This document shows, one piece after another, positions 19,370-28,507 of a stretch of DNA of 64,000 nucleotides (positions are counted from its first letter, which is position 1; each line of letters begins with the position of its first letter). The position numbers were made by a program, and so were the translations under genes. The notes under the pieces were generated by a model. It saw only the letters and a list, made by a program, of their open reading frames with translations, was not told the origin of the DNA and ran no database searches. The stretch comes from Arsenophonus sp045399315 (GTDB lineage: Bacteria; Pseudomonadota; Gammaproteobacteria; Enterobacterales; Enterobacteriaceae): NCBI GenBank assembly GCA_045399315.1, contig DAYVGO010000020.1, positions 5,890-69,889 on the forward strand. Direction: 5' to 3'.

Positions 19370-19630
19370 TTGGCTAATATCAAATCAGCTAAGAAACGTA
19401 CCATACAATCAGAGAAACGCCGTCAGCATAATGCTAGCCGCCGTTCTATGGTGCGTACATTTATCAAAAAAGTTTATGCCGCTATCGCTATTGGCGATAA
19501 AGAAGCAGCACAAAAAGCATTTAACGACATGCAACCTATTGTTGATCGTTATGCTAGCAAGGGCTTGATCCACAAAAATAAGGCTGCACGTCATAAAGCA
19601 AATTTAGTGGCACAGATCAAATCAATGTAA
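19370..19630 (+). CDS. rpsT: RpsT, 30S ribosomal protein S20
   Basis: S20 is a small basic protein of the 30S body. The 86 residues (E. coli 87) begin ANIKSAKKRTIQSEKRRQHN and end KAARHKANLVAQIKSM. The start codon is TTG 19370 behind GGGAG; E. coli rpsT also starts with UUG, which is part of its translational autoregulation, so the unusual start is probably conserved for that reason. It is divergent from ribF and convergent with nhaR, with a shared terminator. Confidence 0.97.
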   Translation: MANIKSAKKRTIQSEKRRQHNASRRSMVRTFIKKVYAAIAIGDKEAAQKAFNDMQPIVDRYASKGLIHKNKAARHKANLVAQIKSM

Positions 19631-19641
19631 TTGATTTTGTT

Positions 19642-19668
19642 AAAAAACCGGCTGAAGCCGGTTTTTTT
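19642..19668. terminator. bidirectional terminator between rpsT and nhaR
   Basis: Perfect stem ACCGGC / GCCGGT with TGAA between the arms, flanked by an A-run and a T-run. It therefore serves rpsT on plus and nhaR on minus. Confidence 0.9.
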
Positions 19669-19685
19669 ATCACTACTGAAAATGG

Positions 19686-20600
19686 CTATGGCTGTTTATT
19701 AAACGTTTGATCAAATAAACCAGAAAAATCTTTATTACAGACACGTTGCACTGCTGGATGCTGGATCATACGTTCAGCAAAAATAACATAATATTCTTCT
19801 TTTACTTTATCCATATGGCCAATTTCAACAACTTCATTATCTAAGAAAATCTCATTAGCATATAACGATGGTGCGACGAAGATTGCGTTATGATACATGC
19901 CAAATGCTTTCATCAAGGCGGCGTCATCAAACTCACCAAGAATTTCTATCTGCAAATTATTATTCTGGATCCAAGAAAGCAGATGACGACCTAACATGGA
20001 ACGTCGACCAGGGATCAATAATCGCCGCTCTTCCAGACAAAGTGGAAAAGGTTTCTCAGGTATTGGCTTACGACAGAAAAAACTAACCCCACATTCGCCA
20101 AGCTTAACGGAAAATAGCCCTTCTTGTTGTGATGAATCAACAGGACAATCAGATAAGATCATATCTAATTTATGTTGACTTAATTGCTCTAATAAAAGCT
20201 CATGTGTCGATTCAAAACAACGTAAATGGATCCGTTCATGCTCAACGATAGCCGTTTCAAGAACACGACTAACTAGCCGTTTAGATAAAGCGTCAGCGAC
20301 ACCAACATCAAATAGCAAATTCGATTCACGACTATAATTAACAATATCTTGCATTTCCTGACTTAGCATAAACATTTTATCAGCATAACGAAAAACCAAT
20401 TGGCCTAACTCTGAAGGAACCAACCCTCTGCCTTGCCTTTTAAATAATTTACCATTCAAACGTTCTTCTAATGCCTTGATCTGACCTGTTATTGTCTGAG
20501 GCGTTAAATAAAGTTCTTCAGCGGCGCCAACTACGGATCCCTCTTTACAAACATGCCAGAAGTAATAGAGATGATTAAAATTGAGATGCGACATTCTCAT
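19686..20600 (-). CDS. nhaR: NhaR, LysR-family activator of nhaA
   Basis: NhaR senses sodium and activates the nhaA antiporter gene. The roughly 304-residue protein (E. coli 301) has the LysR winged-helix N-terminus MSHLNFNHLYYFWHVCKEGS with helix-turn-helix VGAAEELYLTPQTITGQI. Its effector domain includes LLFDVGVADALSKRLVSRVL, HLRCFESTHELLLEQLSQH and EERRLLIPGRRSMLGR. I chose ATG 20600 (MRMSHLN) over the upstream in-frame start because it matches E. coli. It follows nhaA in one operon after 62 bases. Confidence 0.95.
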   Translation of the reverse strand: MRMSHLNFNHLYYFWHVCKEGSVVGAAEELYLTPQTITGQIKALEERLNGKLFKRQGRGLVPSELGQLVFRYADKMFMLSQEMQDIVNYSRESNLLFDVGVADALSKRLVSRVLETAIVEHERIHLRCFESTHELLLEQLSQHKLDMILSDCPVDSSQQEGLFSVKLGECGVSFFCRKPIPEKPFPLCLEERRLLIPGRRSMLGRHLLSWIQNNNLQIEILGEFDDAALMKAFGMYHNAIFVAPSLYANEIFLDNEVVEIGHMDKVKEEYYVIFAERMIQHPAVQRVCNKDFSGLFDQTFNKQP

Positions 20601-20662
20601 ATCGATTCCTATTAGTACCACCAAAAATACTATTTATTTCAAAATATAACTTAAAAGTAACT

Positions 20663-21856
20663 TTATCTTGCCAGATTAGGCGTTTTAGCGCTATTAGCTT
20701 TCTTCGGTAATACACTATTCAATAATAATAATCCTAAGATTGCAGCTAGTGTCGAACCGATTAGAATCCCTAGTCGTGCATAAGTACTAAAATTATCTAA
20801 GCCCGCAAATGCTAAACTTACGATAAAAATTGACATGGTAAAACCAATACCACAAAGTACCGAAACAGCAAATATTTGCTTAACATTAATCTTAGCCGGC
20901 AATTTGGCAACTCCTAGTTTTAACGCTAGCCAACTAAACAGAAAAATACCCGTTGGTTTGCCAATTAATAAACCTAACGCTACGCCGACCGGTAACGCAC
21001 TGGCAAGATCGTTTAGCGTAATACCACTTAATTGTATGCCTGAATTAGTAAAGGCAAATAACGGCAAAATTAAATAAGCAACCCAAGGATGTAAAAAATG
21101 TTCTAATTGTTCAGAAGGCGAATTATTTTTATACCTTTTAAATGGTATCACAAAGCCTACGATGACACCTGCTAATGTGGCATGGATGCCTGATTTTAAA
21201 ATACACACCCATAAGATGATACCAACAAACAAATAAGCAGAAGTATTCTCTACTTTACGCCAATTCATCCATATTAATACTAGGAGAGAAAGTATAGCTA
21301 ATCCTAATGCCATAAGAGAAACAGACTTTGTATAAAATAAAGCAATAATGATAATCACACCAAGATCATCAATAATTGCCAAGGCAAGTAAAAATACTTT
21401 TAACTCTGTTGGTACACGCTTACCTAATAGCGCCATGATGCCCAGTGCAAATGCAATATCGGTGGCAGCTGGGATCGCCCACCCCCGTCGAGCAATGTCA
21501 TCAGTAGCATTAAAGAATAGGTATACTATAGCCGGTATTAACATGCCGCCTAGCGCAGCAACAGCTGGGAATATAGCTTTATCACGCCCGGCTAACGAAC
21601 CTTCTACCAATTCTCGTTTAACTTCTAGACCAACAACCAAAAAGAAAATGGCCATTAAGCCATCGTTAATCCACAATAAAAAAGATTTATCAATATCTAA
21701 TGCACCAATTTTAATCGCTAGTGGAATATTAAGAAATTGCTGGTAAAGACCTTGTATTGGGCTATTAGCCATAATCAAAGCTAAGATGGCAGCAATAATT
21801 AGCAGCACCCCACTTGCGGCTTCTAATTTTAAAAATTGTCGTATAATTGCTGTCAT
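20663..21856 (-). CDS. nhaA: NhaA, Na+/H+ antiporter
   Basis: NhaA exchanges two protons for one sodium and sets pH and salt homeostasis at the inner membrane. The 397 residues (E. coli 388) form about twelve hydrophobic helices. The ion-binding Asp pair is present in LLALAIIDDLGVIIIIALFY. Other family blocks are FFLVVGLEVKRELVEGSL, GWAIPAATDIAFALGIMALL and SVLCGIGFTMSIFIVSLAF. The frame is intact and nhaR follows. Confidence 0.97.
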   Translation of the reverse strand: MTAIIRQFLKLEAASGVLLIIAAILALIMANSPIQGLYQQFLNIPLAIKIGALDIDKSFLLWINDGLMAIFFLVVGLEVKRELVEGSLAGRDKAIFPAVAALGGMLIPAIVYLFFNATDDIARRGWAIPAATDIAFALGIMALLGKRVPTELKVFLLALAIIDDLGVIIIIALFYTKSVSLMALGLAILSLLVLIWMNWRKVENTSAYLFVGIILWVCILKSGIHATLAGVIVGFVIPFKRYKNNSPSEQLEHFLHPWVAYLILPLFAFTNSGIQLSGITLNDLASALPVGVALGLLIGKPTGIFLFSWLALKLGVAKLPAKINVKQIFAVSVLCGIGFTMSIFIVSLAFAGLDNFSTYARLGILIGSTLAAILGLLLLNSVLPKKANSAKTPNLAR

Positions 21857-22099
21857 GATTATAACCTCGGTGTTAATTAGAGCAATTAATTTTACGTTAA
21901 TGTACTAAACTCGGAAAATCAATTTTTTAGTATAAATAATTCGTATATGCCGAACTATTACAAATAATCTAGACTCTATTTTACCACTTGCTGTTTAAAA
22001 ATTTTATTAATCTGGAAAAATAGTTAGTTCATTTTGCTACCTAAAAAGCAGGTAATAAAAACCATGTTAATTTGCTTTTGATAAAACTCCATGATGTTG

Positions 22100-22918
22100 T
22101 TAATAATTTTCTTGGTTTTTTTGCCAACTAGTTAATTTTGCTGTTGGTTGTGTCTCGACTTTATTATTTGTCTTAAATTTTGGTTTTAATGCAATATCTT
22201 GACTTAGTTGTATATATGCGCTTGCTATCTCTGCTATTTCATCCTCTGGTGTTAAACGGTAAACTTGCTTAGAAACGATTATATGCTAGTTTTTCTTATC
22301 TCTAGTTTCTTTTATTTCTGATAAGCCCTCATAAGATACTCTGATTCTTGCCGTGCGAATTCTTCCACTAGCTTATTTTCTTTCAGATAAGATTCAATTC
22401 GATTTAGCTCTTTTGCGGTCAAGCCTTGTTCATCATACTGGTATGGTTCTAAGTCTATAACACTAGTTTTTTCTCAATATTTAGCTTTTCATCATCTTTA
22501 ATTTTGATAATTTCTTGATTTATATTTTTATTTATCAGCATAGATTTTAGTTCTATTAAATCACTAATATTTTCAGTTAGTAAGCTACCTAATTCTGTTG
22601 TATTTTTTATATGCTGAATGCAATCTGTCCACAGCTGCCGAAATTTGATTATATTTGCTACATCTATCTTATCTACATTGACCGCAACAACTTCTCGATT
22701 AAAATCACTTTTAATTCATTCTTGCTTATAGAACAACACTGAATTTTAGCCGCCGCAATCAATTTCTTATTAATTTTATAGTCGGCATTATGTTTTTTAG
22801 CTTCAGATTGCAATCCATTAATTAATTCTTTTTTCAAATAATGTTCGCAATTTTGCTCCGTTATCACTGCCTTGTGAAAAGAAAACTGTCTAAACGAATT
22901 TCTAATACTCATTTCCAA
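22100..22918 (-). pseudogene. decayed gene of unknown function between nhaA and dnaJ
   Basis: Not recognised. Minus-strand frames can be joined over about 270 codons. From ATG 22918 comes MEMSIRNSFRQFSFHKAV...ISKNELKVILIEKLL. After a shift near 22680 the reading is AVNVDKIDVANIIKFRQLW, TELGSLLTENISDLIELKSM. After a shift near 22470 it is SVIDLEPYQYDEQGLTAKEL, VEEFARQESEYLMRAYQK. After a stop and another shift near 22275 it is VYRLTPEDEIAEIASAYIQ, ending WQKNQENY at 22100. The composition is Lys/Glu/Ile/Asn-rich, with likely coiled-coil or helical segments, no membrane helix and no signal peptide. E. coli has nothing here. Joined frames and coherent composition argue for one dead accessory gene, possibly a secreted effector, but no function is assigned. 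Confidence 0.45.
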
Positions 22919-23190
22919 ACGATGTTGACATAACTATTCTATTTCCTATCCAATAAATTAATTAAAATTAAACTAAATTGTATAGAAAATTCTGTTAAGC
23001 TCACGTTTAATTTACTGAAATTAACTTAATTTATTTTTTAAAAAATTAACCAGAAAATTTGTATAAAATCAGCAAAATTAAAAATTTTAACCTAACTAAA
23101 ATAAATCCCATTAATTATTACTTTTATAAAAAATCTTAGTTATCTTTTTTATTGTTAAAATCAAATTGAATAATATTATTTTCAGGCAAT
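22919..23190. other. AT-rich spacer
   Basis: AT-rich sequence between the unknown remnant and the dnaJ terminator. It presumably holds the remnant's promoter. No further feature is seen. Confidence 0.5.
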
Positions 23191-23220
23191 AAAAAAACAT
23201 CGATCGTTGACTATCGATGC
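23191..23220 (-). terminator. intrinsic terminator of dnaKJ
   Basis: Minus-strand stem CATCGAT / ATCGATG with an eight-base loop, followed by seven T residues, shortly past the dnaJ stop. Confidence 0.85.
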
Positions 23221-23243
23221 TCTATTAATTTAGCTAAATGATA

Positions 23244-24377
23244 TTATTTGGTCAGATCATCAAAAAACTTTTTCACACTATCTAAGAAACTTTTTGAACG
23301 AGGGCTGTTGCCATCGCTTTCACCGTTCAAGGATTCACCAAACTCTTTCAACAGTATTTTTTGTTTTTCATTTAGTTTAACTGGGGTTTCCACCACAATA
23401 CGGCACATTAAATCCCCCGTCGTACCACCACGAACAGGCTTAACGCCTTTTCCTTTCATGCGGAAAATTTTTCCTGTTTGTGTTTCAGGTGGAATTTTGA
23501 GACTTACTCGACCATCAAGTGTCGGTACATCAATTTCACCACCTAGTGCTGCAATCGCAAAGTTAATTGGTACTTCACAATATAAGTTATTACCATCACG
23601 CTCAAAAATAGTATGTCTTGCGATATTGACCTGAACATATAGATCTCCGGCAGAAGCTCCATTCTCACCAGCCTCACCTTCACTGTTTAAACGAATACGA
23701 TCACCGATATTAACCCCGGGTGGAATTTTTACTGACAAAGTTTTGTATTTCTCTACTCGACCATGGCCATGACATTTAATACAAGGCTCTTTGATAATTT
23801 GACCACGACCATGGCAAGTTGGACAAGTTTGCTGAACAGCAAAAAATCCTTGCCGGATCTGAACCTGGCCTGTGCCATGACAAGTTGAGCAAGTTTCTGG
23901 TTTTGTGCCTGGTTTAGCACCACTTCCATTGCAAACATCACATTTTTCTAAAGTCGGAATACGGATCTCTTTGGTTACACCACGAACTGCTTCTTCTAAG
24001 GTTAATGTGATTTCGTATTGAAGATCTGCCCCACGAGCCGAACGCTGGCGTCTACCACCACCAAAGATATCACCAAATACATCACCAAAAATATCACTAA
24101 AATCAGCACCAGAAGCAAAACCTCCGCTAAAACCTCCGCCCATGCCACCTTGTTCAAAAGCCGCATACCCATACTGATCATAAGCAGCACGTTTTTGTGC
24201 ATCAGTTAAAATTTCATAAGCCTCTTTAATTTCCTTAAACTTACTTTCCGCTTGCTTATTACCCTGATTACGATCTGGATGATATTTCATTGCCAGACGT
24301 TTATACGCTTTTTTAATCTCTTTCTCGTCAGCCGTTTTAGCAACGCCTAAAACTTCATAATAATTTCTTTTTGCCAT
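23244..24377 (-). CDS. dnaJ: DnaJ, Hsp40 co-chaperone
   Basis: DnaJ delivers unfolded clients to DnaK and stimulates its ATPase. The 377 residues (E. coli 376) start with the J-domain (YYEVLGVAKTADEKEIKKAY, with HPD in AMKYHPDRNQG) and continue into a Gly/Phe-rich linker. The zinc-binding region has four CxxCxGxG-type repeats (CDVCNGSGAKPG, CSTCHGTG, CPTCHGRG, CIKCHGHG). The C-terminal substrate-binding domains follow. It lies 116 bases downstream of dnaK. Confidence 0.98.
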   Translation of the reverse strand: MAKRNYYEVLGVAKTADEKEIKKAYKRLAMKYHPDRNQGNKQAESKFKEIKEAYEILTDAQKRAAYDQYGYAAFEQGGMGGGFSGGFASGADFSDIFGDVFGDIFGGGRRQRSARGADLQYEITLTLEEAVRGVTKEIRIPTLEKCDVCNGSGAKPGTKPETCSTCHGTGQVQIRQGFFAVQQTCPTCHGRGQIIKEPCIKCHGHGRVEKYKTLSVKIPPGVNIGDRIRLNSEGEAGENGASAGDLYVQVNIARHTIFERDGNNLYCEVPINFAIAALGGEIDVPTLDGRVSLKIPPETQTGKIFRMKGKGVKPVRGGTTGDLMCRIVVETPVKLNEKQKILLKEFGESLNGESDGNSPRSKSFLDSVKKFFDDLTK

Positions 24378-24403
24378 ATTTATTTTACCCTTAACACACG
24401 CAA

Positions 24404-24431
24404 ACGGGCGTAGAGTTCCCCCAACGCCCGT
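24404..24431 (-). other. hairpin in the dnaK-dnaJ spacer
   Basis: An eight-base stem ACGGGCGT / ACGCCCGT with a 12-base loop lies between dnaK and dnaJ. A second, weaker stem CAGTAAC / GTTACTG lies just upstream on the transcript (about 24441-24478). They could stabilise the dnaK message or attenuate dnaJ; neither is followed by a T-run. Confidence 0.5.
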
Positions 24432-24493
24432 ACCCGGTTTTCAGTAACACAGAAAATAATCCTAACCTTCGTTACTGTGCCCGCTAAGAGCCA

Positions 24494-26419
24494 CTATTTT
24501 TTATCTTTATCCTTATCGTTGACTTCTTCAAATTCAGCATCAACAACATTATCATCTTGTTTAGCTTGAGCATCTGCAGCCGCATCTGCTGTACCTGCTT
24601 GAGCCTGCTGTTGAGCTAACTCAAGTAGTTTGGCAGAAGCTTGCACTAGGGCTTGAATTTTCGCTTCAATCGCTGCTTTATCTTCACCTTTGCCCGCTGT
24701 TTCCAACTCAGAAATGGCTTTTTCTATGTTAGTTTTATCATCAGCATGTAACTTGTCACCAGCTTCTTCAATTTGTTTACGCGTACCATGCATCAATTGA
24801 TCAGCCTGATTACGTACCTGAACTAACTCTTCAAACTTACGATCTGCTTCCACATTTGCTTCTGCATCATTTACCATTCTTTGGATCTCATCTTCTTTAA
24901 GCCCAGAAGATGCCTTGATGGTAATGTTTTGCTCACGGCCAGTATTCTTATCTTTAGCTGACACATGTAAAATACCATCAGCATCAATATCAAAAGTAAC
25001 CTCAATTTGTGGCATGCCACGTGGAGCCGATTGAATACCATCCAAATTGAACTGTCCTAATGATTTATTATCACTAGCGCGTTTACGTTCGCCTTGCAAT
25101 ACATGTATGGTTACTGCCGACTGGTTATCTTCTGCCGTTGAAAACACCTGACTATGCTTTGTTGGAATAGTGGTATTCTTGGCAATCAATGTTGTCATTA
25201 CACCACCCATGGTTTCAATACCTAAAGATAGTGGCGTGACATCAAGTAACAAGACATCTTTAACATCGCCGGCTAACACACCACCTTGTACTGCAGCACC
25301 GATAGCAACCGCTTCATCAGGGTTAACGTCTTTACGAGGCTCTTTACCAAAGAAATCGGCAACCGCTTTTTGTACCATCGGCATACGTGTCTGACCACCA
25401 ACAAGAATGACGTCGTTAATATCATTAACATTTAAGCCCGCATCTTGCAGTGCAACTTTCACCGGCTCCATTGAACGTTTAACCAAATCTTCAACTAGTG
25501 ATTCAAGTTTTGCCCGAGTCACCTTAATATTCATATGCTTCGGACCACTTGCATCTGCAGTAATATAAGGCAGATTAACATCAGTCTGCTGAGCGGAAGA
25601 GAGCTCGATTTTAGCTTTCTCTGCCGCTTCTTTTAAACGTTGCATTGCTAGCGGATCATTGCGTAAATCAAAACCTTGCTCTTTCTTAAATTCATCAACC
25701 AGATAATTGATCAGGCGATTATCGAAATCTTCACCACCTAAGTGAGTATCACCATTAGTTGCCAGCACTTCATAAGTTTTTTCACCATCGACATCATCAA
25801 TTTCAATAATTGAAATATCAAAAGTACCACCACCTAAGTCATACACTGCAATAGTACGGTTACCTACTTCACGATCTAAACCATAAGCAAGCGCCGCTGC
25901 GGTTGGTTCGTTAATAATACGTTTTACATCTAAACCAGCAATACGGCCTGCATCTTTAGTTGCTTGACGCTGAGCATCATTAAAATAAGCAGGTACGGTA
26001 ATAACAGCTTCAGTAACTGGTTCACCTAGATAATCTTCGGCCGTTTTTTTCATTTTCTTTAGAACCTCAGCAGAAACCTGAGGAGGAGCCATTTTCTGTC
26101 CTTTAACATCCAACCAAGCATCACCATTATCTGCCGCAATGATTTTATAAGGCATAATAGAAACATCACGTTGAACTTCTTCATCTTCAAACCGACGGCC
26201 TATCAAACGCTTAATAGCAAAAAGTGTATTTTGTGGATTAGTCACTGCCTGCCGTTTTGCCGGCTGACCCACAAGAATTTCACCATCTTGGGTATACGCA
26301 ATAATAGAAGGTGTGGTACGATCACCTTCGCTATTTTCCAACACACGTGCACTTGCACCATCCATAATAGCTACACAAGAGTTAGTTGTACCCAGGTCAA
26401 TCCCAATAATTTTACCCAT
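24494..26419 (-). CDS. dnaK: DnaK, Hsp70 chaperone
   Basis: DnaK is the ATP-driven Hsp70 chaperone for folding and heat-shock control. The 641 residues (E. coli 638) begin GKIIGIDLGTTNSCVAIMDG, with phosphate motifs VYDLGGGTFDISIIEID and VILVGGQTRMPMVQKAV. The linker DVLLLDVTPLSLGIETMGG leads to the substrate-binding domain. The C-terminus is a helical lid with a Gln/Ala stretch and the terminal EEVNDKDKDKK. It is preceded by heat-shock promoters and followed by dnaJ. Confidence 0.98.
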   Translation of the reverse strand: MGKIIGIDLGTTNSCVAIMDGASARVLENSEGDRTTPSIIAYTQDGEILVGQPAKRQAVTNPQNTLFAIKRLIGRRFEDEEVQRDVSIMPYKIIAADNGDAWLDVKGQKMAPPQVSAEVLKKMKKTAEDYLGEPVTEAVITVPAYFNDAQRQATKDAGRIAGLDVKRIINEPTAAALAYGLDREVGNRTIAVYDLGGGTFDISIIEIDDVDGEKTYEVLATNGDTHLGGEDFDNRLINYLVDEFKKEQGFDLRNDPLAMQRLKEAAEKAKIELSSAQQTDVNLPYITADASGPKHMNIKVTRAKLESLVEDLVKRSMEPVKVALQDAGLNVNDINDVILVGGQTRMPMVQKAVADFFGKEPRKDVNPDEAVAIGAAVQGGVLAGDVKDVLLLDVTPLSLGIETMGGVMTTLIAKNTTIPTKHSQVFSTAEDNQSAVTIHVLQGERKRASDNKSLGQFNLDGIQSAPRGMPQIEVTFDIDADGILHVSAKDKNTGREQNITIKASSGLKEDEIQRMVNDAEANVEADRKFEELVQVRNQADQLMHGTRKQIEEAGDKLHADDKTNIEKAISELETAGKGEDKAAIEAKIQALVQASAKLLELAQQQAQAGTADAAADAQAKQDDNVVDAEFEEVNDKDKDKK

Positions 26420-26464
26420 CTAAACACCTCCAAAGGGAATTCTTAACCAATCTAGTTACCAACC

Positions 26465-26496
26465 TATATGAGGCTCAATTAAGTTTTTTTCAAGGG
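26465..26496 (-). promoter_or_regulatory. possible second sigma-32 promoter of dnaK
   Basis: Minus-strand CCCTTGAAA, then a 15-base spacer and CTCATATA. This resembles the sigma-32 consensus CTTGAAA - CCCCATNT, with the -10 region weaker. It lies 46 bases or more from the ATG and could match the second dnaK promoter of E. coli. Confidence 0.5.
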
Positions 26497-26584
26497 ATTT
26501 TTTCCCTAACCTCAAAAAAATCTACCTAACAAGAAACCTGGTGACAGTTTGATAGATTGACCATTGGTAACTACGATTTTCATT

Positions 26585-26616
26585 AAAATGGGGACATAAA
26601 AATATTCATCAAGGGG
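26585..26616 (-). promoter_or_regulatory. sigma-32 heat-shock promoter of dnaK
   Basis: Minus-strand -35 CCCCTTGATGAA and -10 CCCCATTTT, near-identical to E. coli dnaK P1 (CCCCCTTGATGA ... CCCCATTTA). The spacing fits sigma-32. Confidence 0.85.
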
Positions 26617-26769
26617 AGAGTAAAAAATTTTATTTTATATAAAAGTCATTTTAATCTTTGTTTTGCTGCAAACACTACTGATTATACTTGTTTTTCTCAA
26701 GCCCCAATAGCATATATTAATTTATATCATATTGAATTATATATATTTAATGACATCTTAGAGAAACGT

Positions 26770-27335
26770 ATGAGTTCAAATAATATTGCCAATCCAGGTC
26801 CATTAGGTTTGATGGGTTTTGGTATGACAACTATTTTACTAAATATTCATAATGCAGTTTTTTTCCATTAACTTCCATGATACTTAGTATGGGTATCTTT
26901 TATGGCGATATTGCCCAAGTTATTGCCGGTATTTTTGAGTTTAAAAAGGAAATACATTTACAGCAACAGCATTCTCTTCTTATGGCCTTTTTATGGTTAA
27001 GCTTAGTTGGGTTACTGATGCTCCCTGAAATCGCATTGGTGCAAGTAACACAACTGATTTTCTGGCCGTTTACCTAGCACTTTGGGGTATCTTTATACCT
27101 TATTTATGTTTTTCACTACGTTAAAAACTAATCAAGCACTACAATTAGTTTTTGCCAGCCTAACGGTACTCTTTGCCCTGTTAGCGATTGATAATATGTA
27201 TGAAAACCAAACCATGCTTACCATTGCTGGTTTCGAAGACATTATTTGTGGAGCAAGTGCTTTTTATCTGCGATGGCAGAAGTCATCAATGAACAATTTG
27301 GCCACACTATATTATCTATTGGTAATAAATCGTAA
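26770..27335 (+). pseudogene. satP: satP (yaaH), acetate/succinate transporter, frameshifted
   Basis: SatP is a six-helix GPR1/FUN34/YaaH-family acetate-proton symporter. From ATG 26770 the frame gives SSNNIANPGPLGLMGFGMTT and ILLNIHNAVFF. It then shifts near 26868 to MILSMGIFYGDIAQVIAGIF and again near 27070 to YTLFMFFTTLKTNQALQLVF and LTVLFALLAIDNMYENQ. A last shift near 27280 leads to the family C-terminus (EVINEQFGHTILSIGNKS). Essentially the full length is present but in at least four pieces. Position and strand, convergent with mog, match E. coli. Confidence 0.88.
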
Positions 27336-27740
27336 GTAGCATCTAGCACTATTAATAAAGCAGTTTTATACTTCTTTATTAGCTATTAAAAGCGATATTC
27401 ATCTTAGCTGGTCTGCTTCACTACTAAGTGCAAATCTAACCAAAACTAGCAAACCAATGGTTACAAAAAACTCAAGTAAAGAATGGCTACCCATCATCAT
27501 TAAATTTCCAACTAAAACTCACACCTGACTAGCAACTTTTAGGCGGCTCGCTGAATAGATAGTCTGTTGCTGTGGCAAGGATTAGGGTTGGTACTATTGC
27601 CAATCGCATCGGACACTATGACAAATATGAAGAGATGCTGGATTTAAAAATAGATAGTTATTTATCACAATTCAAATTAATTGCCATTTTAATAATTGGC
27701 CAAATCATTCACTCTGCTAAGAACACCAAGTTAAACAACT
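27336..27740. other. spacer between satP and mog remnants
   Basis: A 405-base stretch with one 62-codon plus-strand frame (27572-27760) that runs into the mog remnant and has no recognisable sequence. No gene is called. Confidence 0.5.
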
Positions 27741-28317
27741 TCATCGCATGGCTGATTTAAGTCGAAATGCTTTAATAACTTTGGGATCAGTTTCAATATA
27801 GGGACCATCTAATAATAGAATGAAGTAAGGCACACTGGCAAAAATACCGGCAACGATTTCTGTTCCTTGATCATCTTTATAAACCTGCTAATGTTTCTGT
27901 AATTGACTTAGGTTGCCCTGGTAAATTCAAAATCAATGTTTGCTTGCGGATAACGTCAACTTGTCGTTAGAGGATCGCCGTCGGTACAAAATGTAAACTT
28001 ATTTGGCGCATTTGTTCACCGAAACCGGGCATTTCCCGATCGGCAATCGCTAACGTCGCATTCGGCGTTACATCACGCAGAGCTGGCCCAGTGCACCAGT
28101 GGTTAAAACCAAATGACAAGCCAACTTATCAACTAATTCACACAGTCTATTTTCAACAATTATTTATTCATCAGGGATCAACCGTGACTTAATAACAAAA
28201 GGTGTTTTAAGGGCTGTTGAAAACCAATTTTCAAGCGCAGGGAGCCCCTGATCTTGATAAATTCCATTTGCTGTCCGATCTGAAACAGAAACCAAACCTA
28301 TCCGCAACTTATCCAAT
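27741..28317 (-). pseudogene. mog: mog, molybdopterin adenylyltransferase, degraded
   Basis: Mog adenylates molybdopterin before molybdenum insertion. From TTG 28317 the minus strand reads DKLRIGLVSVSDRTANGIYQ and LPALENWFSTALKTPF. It then meets an in-frame TAA (SRLIPDE-stop-IIVEN) and a frameshift within the TTGGTGP motif near 28090. ALRDVTPNATLAIADREMPG, FGEQMRQISLHFVPTAIL, a second stop and QTLILNLPGQPKSI follow. The C-terminal block (ILLLDGPYIETDPKVIKAF) is present after a further shift. It has at least two nonsense codons and two shifts. It lies directly downstream of talB, as in E. coli. Confidence 0.9.
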
Positions 28318-28450
28318 AATATCCTCAAAAATTCGATATTGTAAACAAGAGGTTAAATAATAAACCTAGGCAACTTATGCTATAGCTAAATAAAAGTGTA
28401 AACAATATTATTGACTGGTCTTTGCCACCTATTAAGCAAGCAAATAAAAG

Positions 28451-28480
28451 GAAAAAGTCAAGTAAGATAACTTACTCGAC
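28451..28480 (-). terminator. intrinsic terminator of talB
   Basis: Ten-base stem GTCGAGTAAG / CTTACTTGAC (one G-T pair), loop TTAT, followed by TTTTT on the minus strand, just past talB. Confidence 0.85.
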
Positions 28481-28507
28481 TGTTACTTTATAACAGCGAA
28501 ATATCAA

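Larger units (their letters stand above)
26420..26769. other. dnaK-satP divergent control region
   Basis: A 350-base spacer with the dnaK heat-shock promoters. No gene is seen. Confidence 0.6.

Noticed and set aside
27572..27760. 62-codon plus-strand frame between satP and mog remnants
   Set aside because: Its 3' end overlaps the mog remnant on the other strand and no recognisable motif is present.
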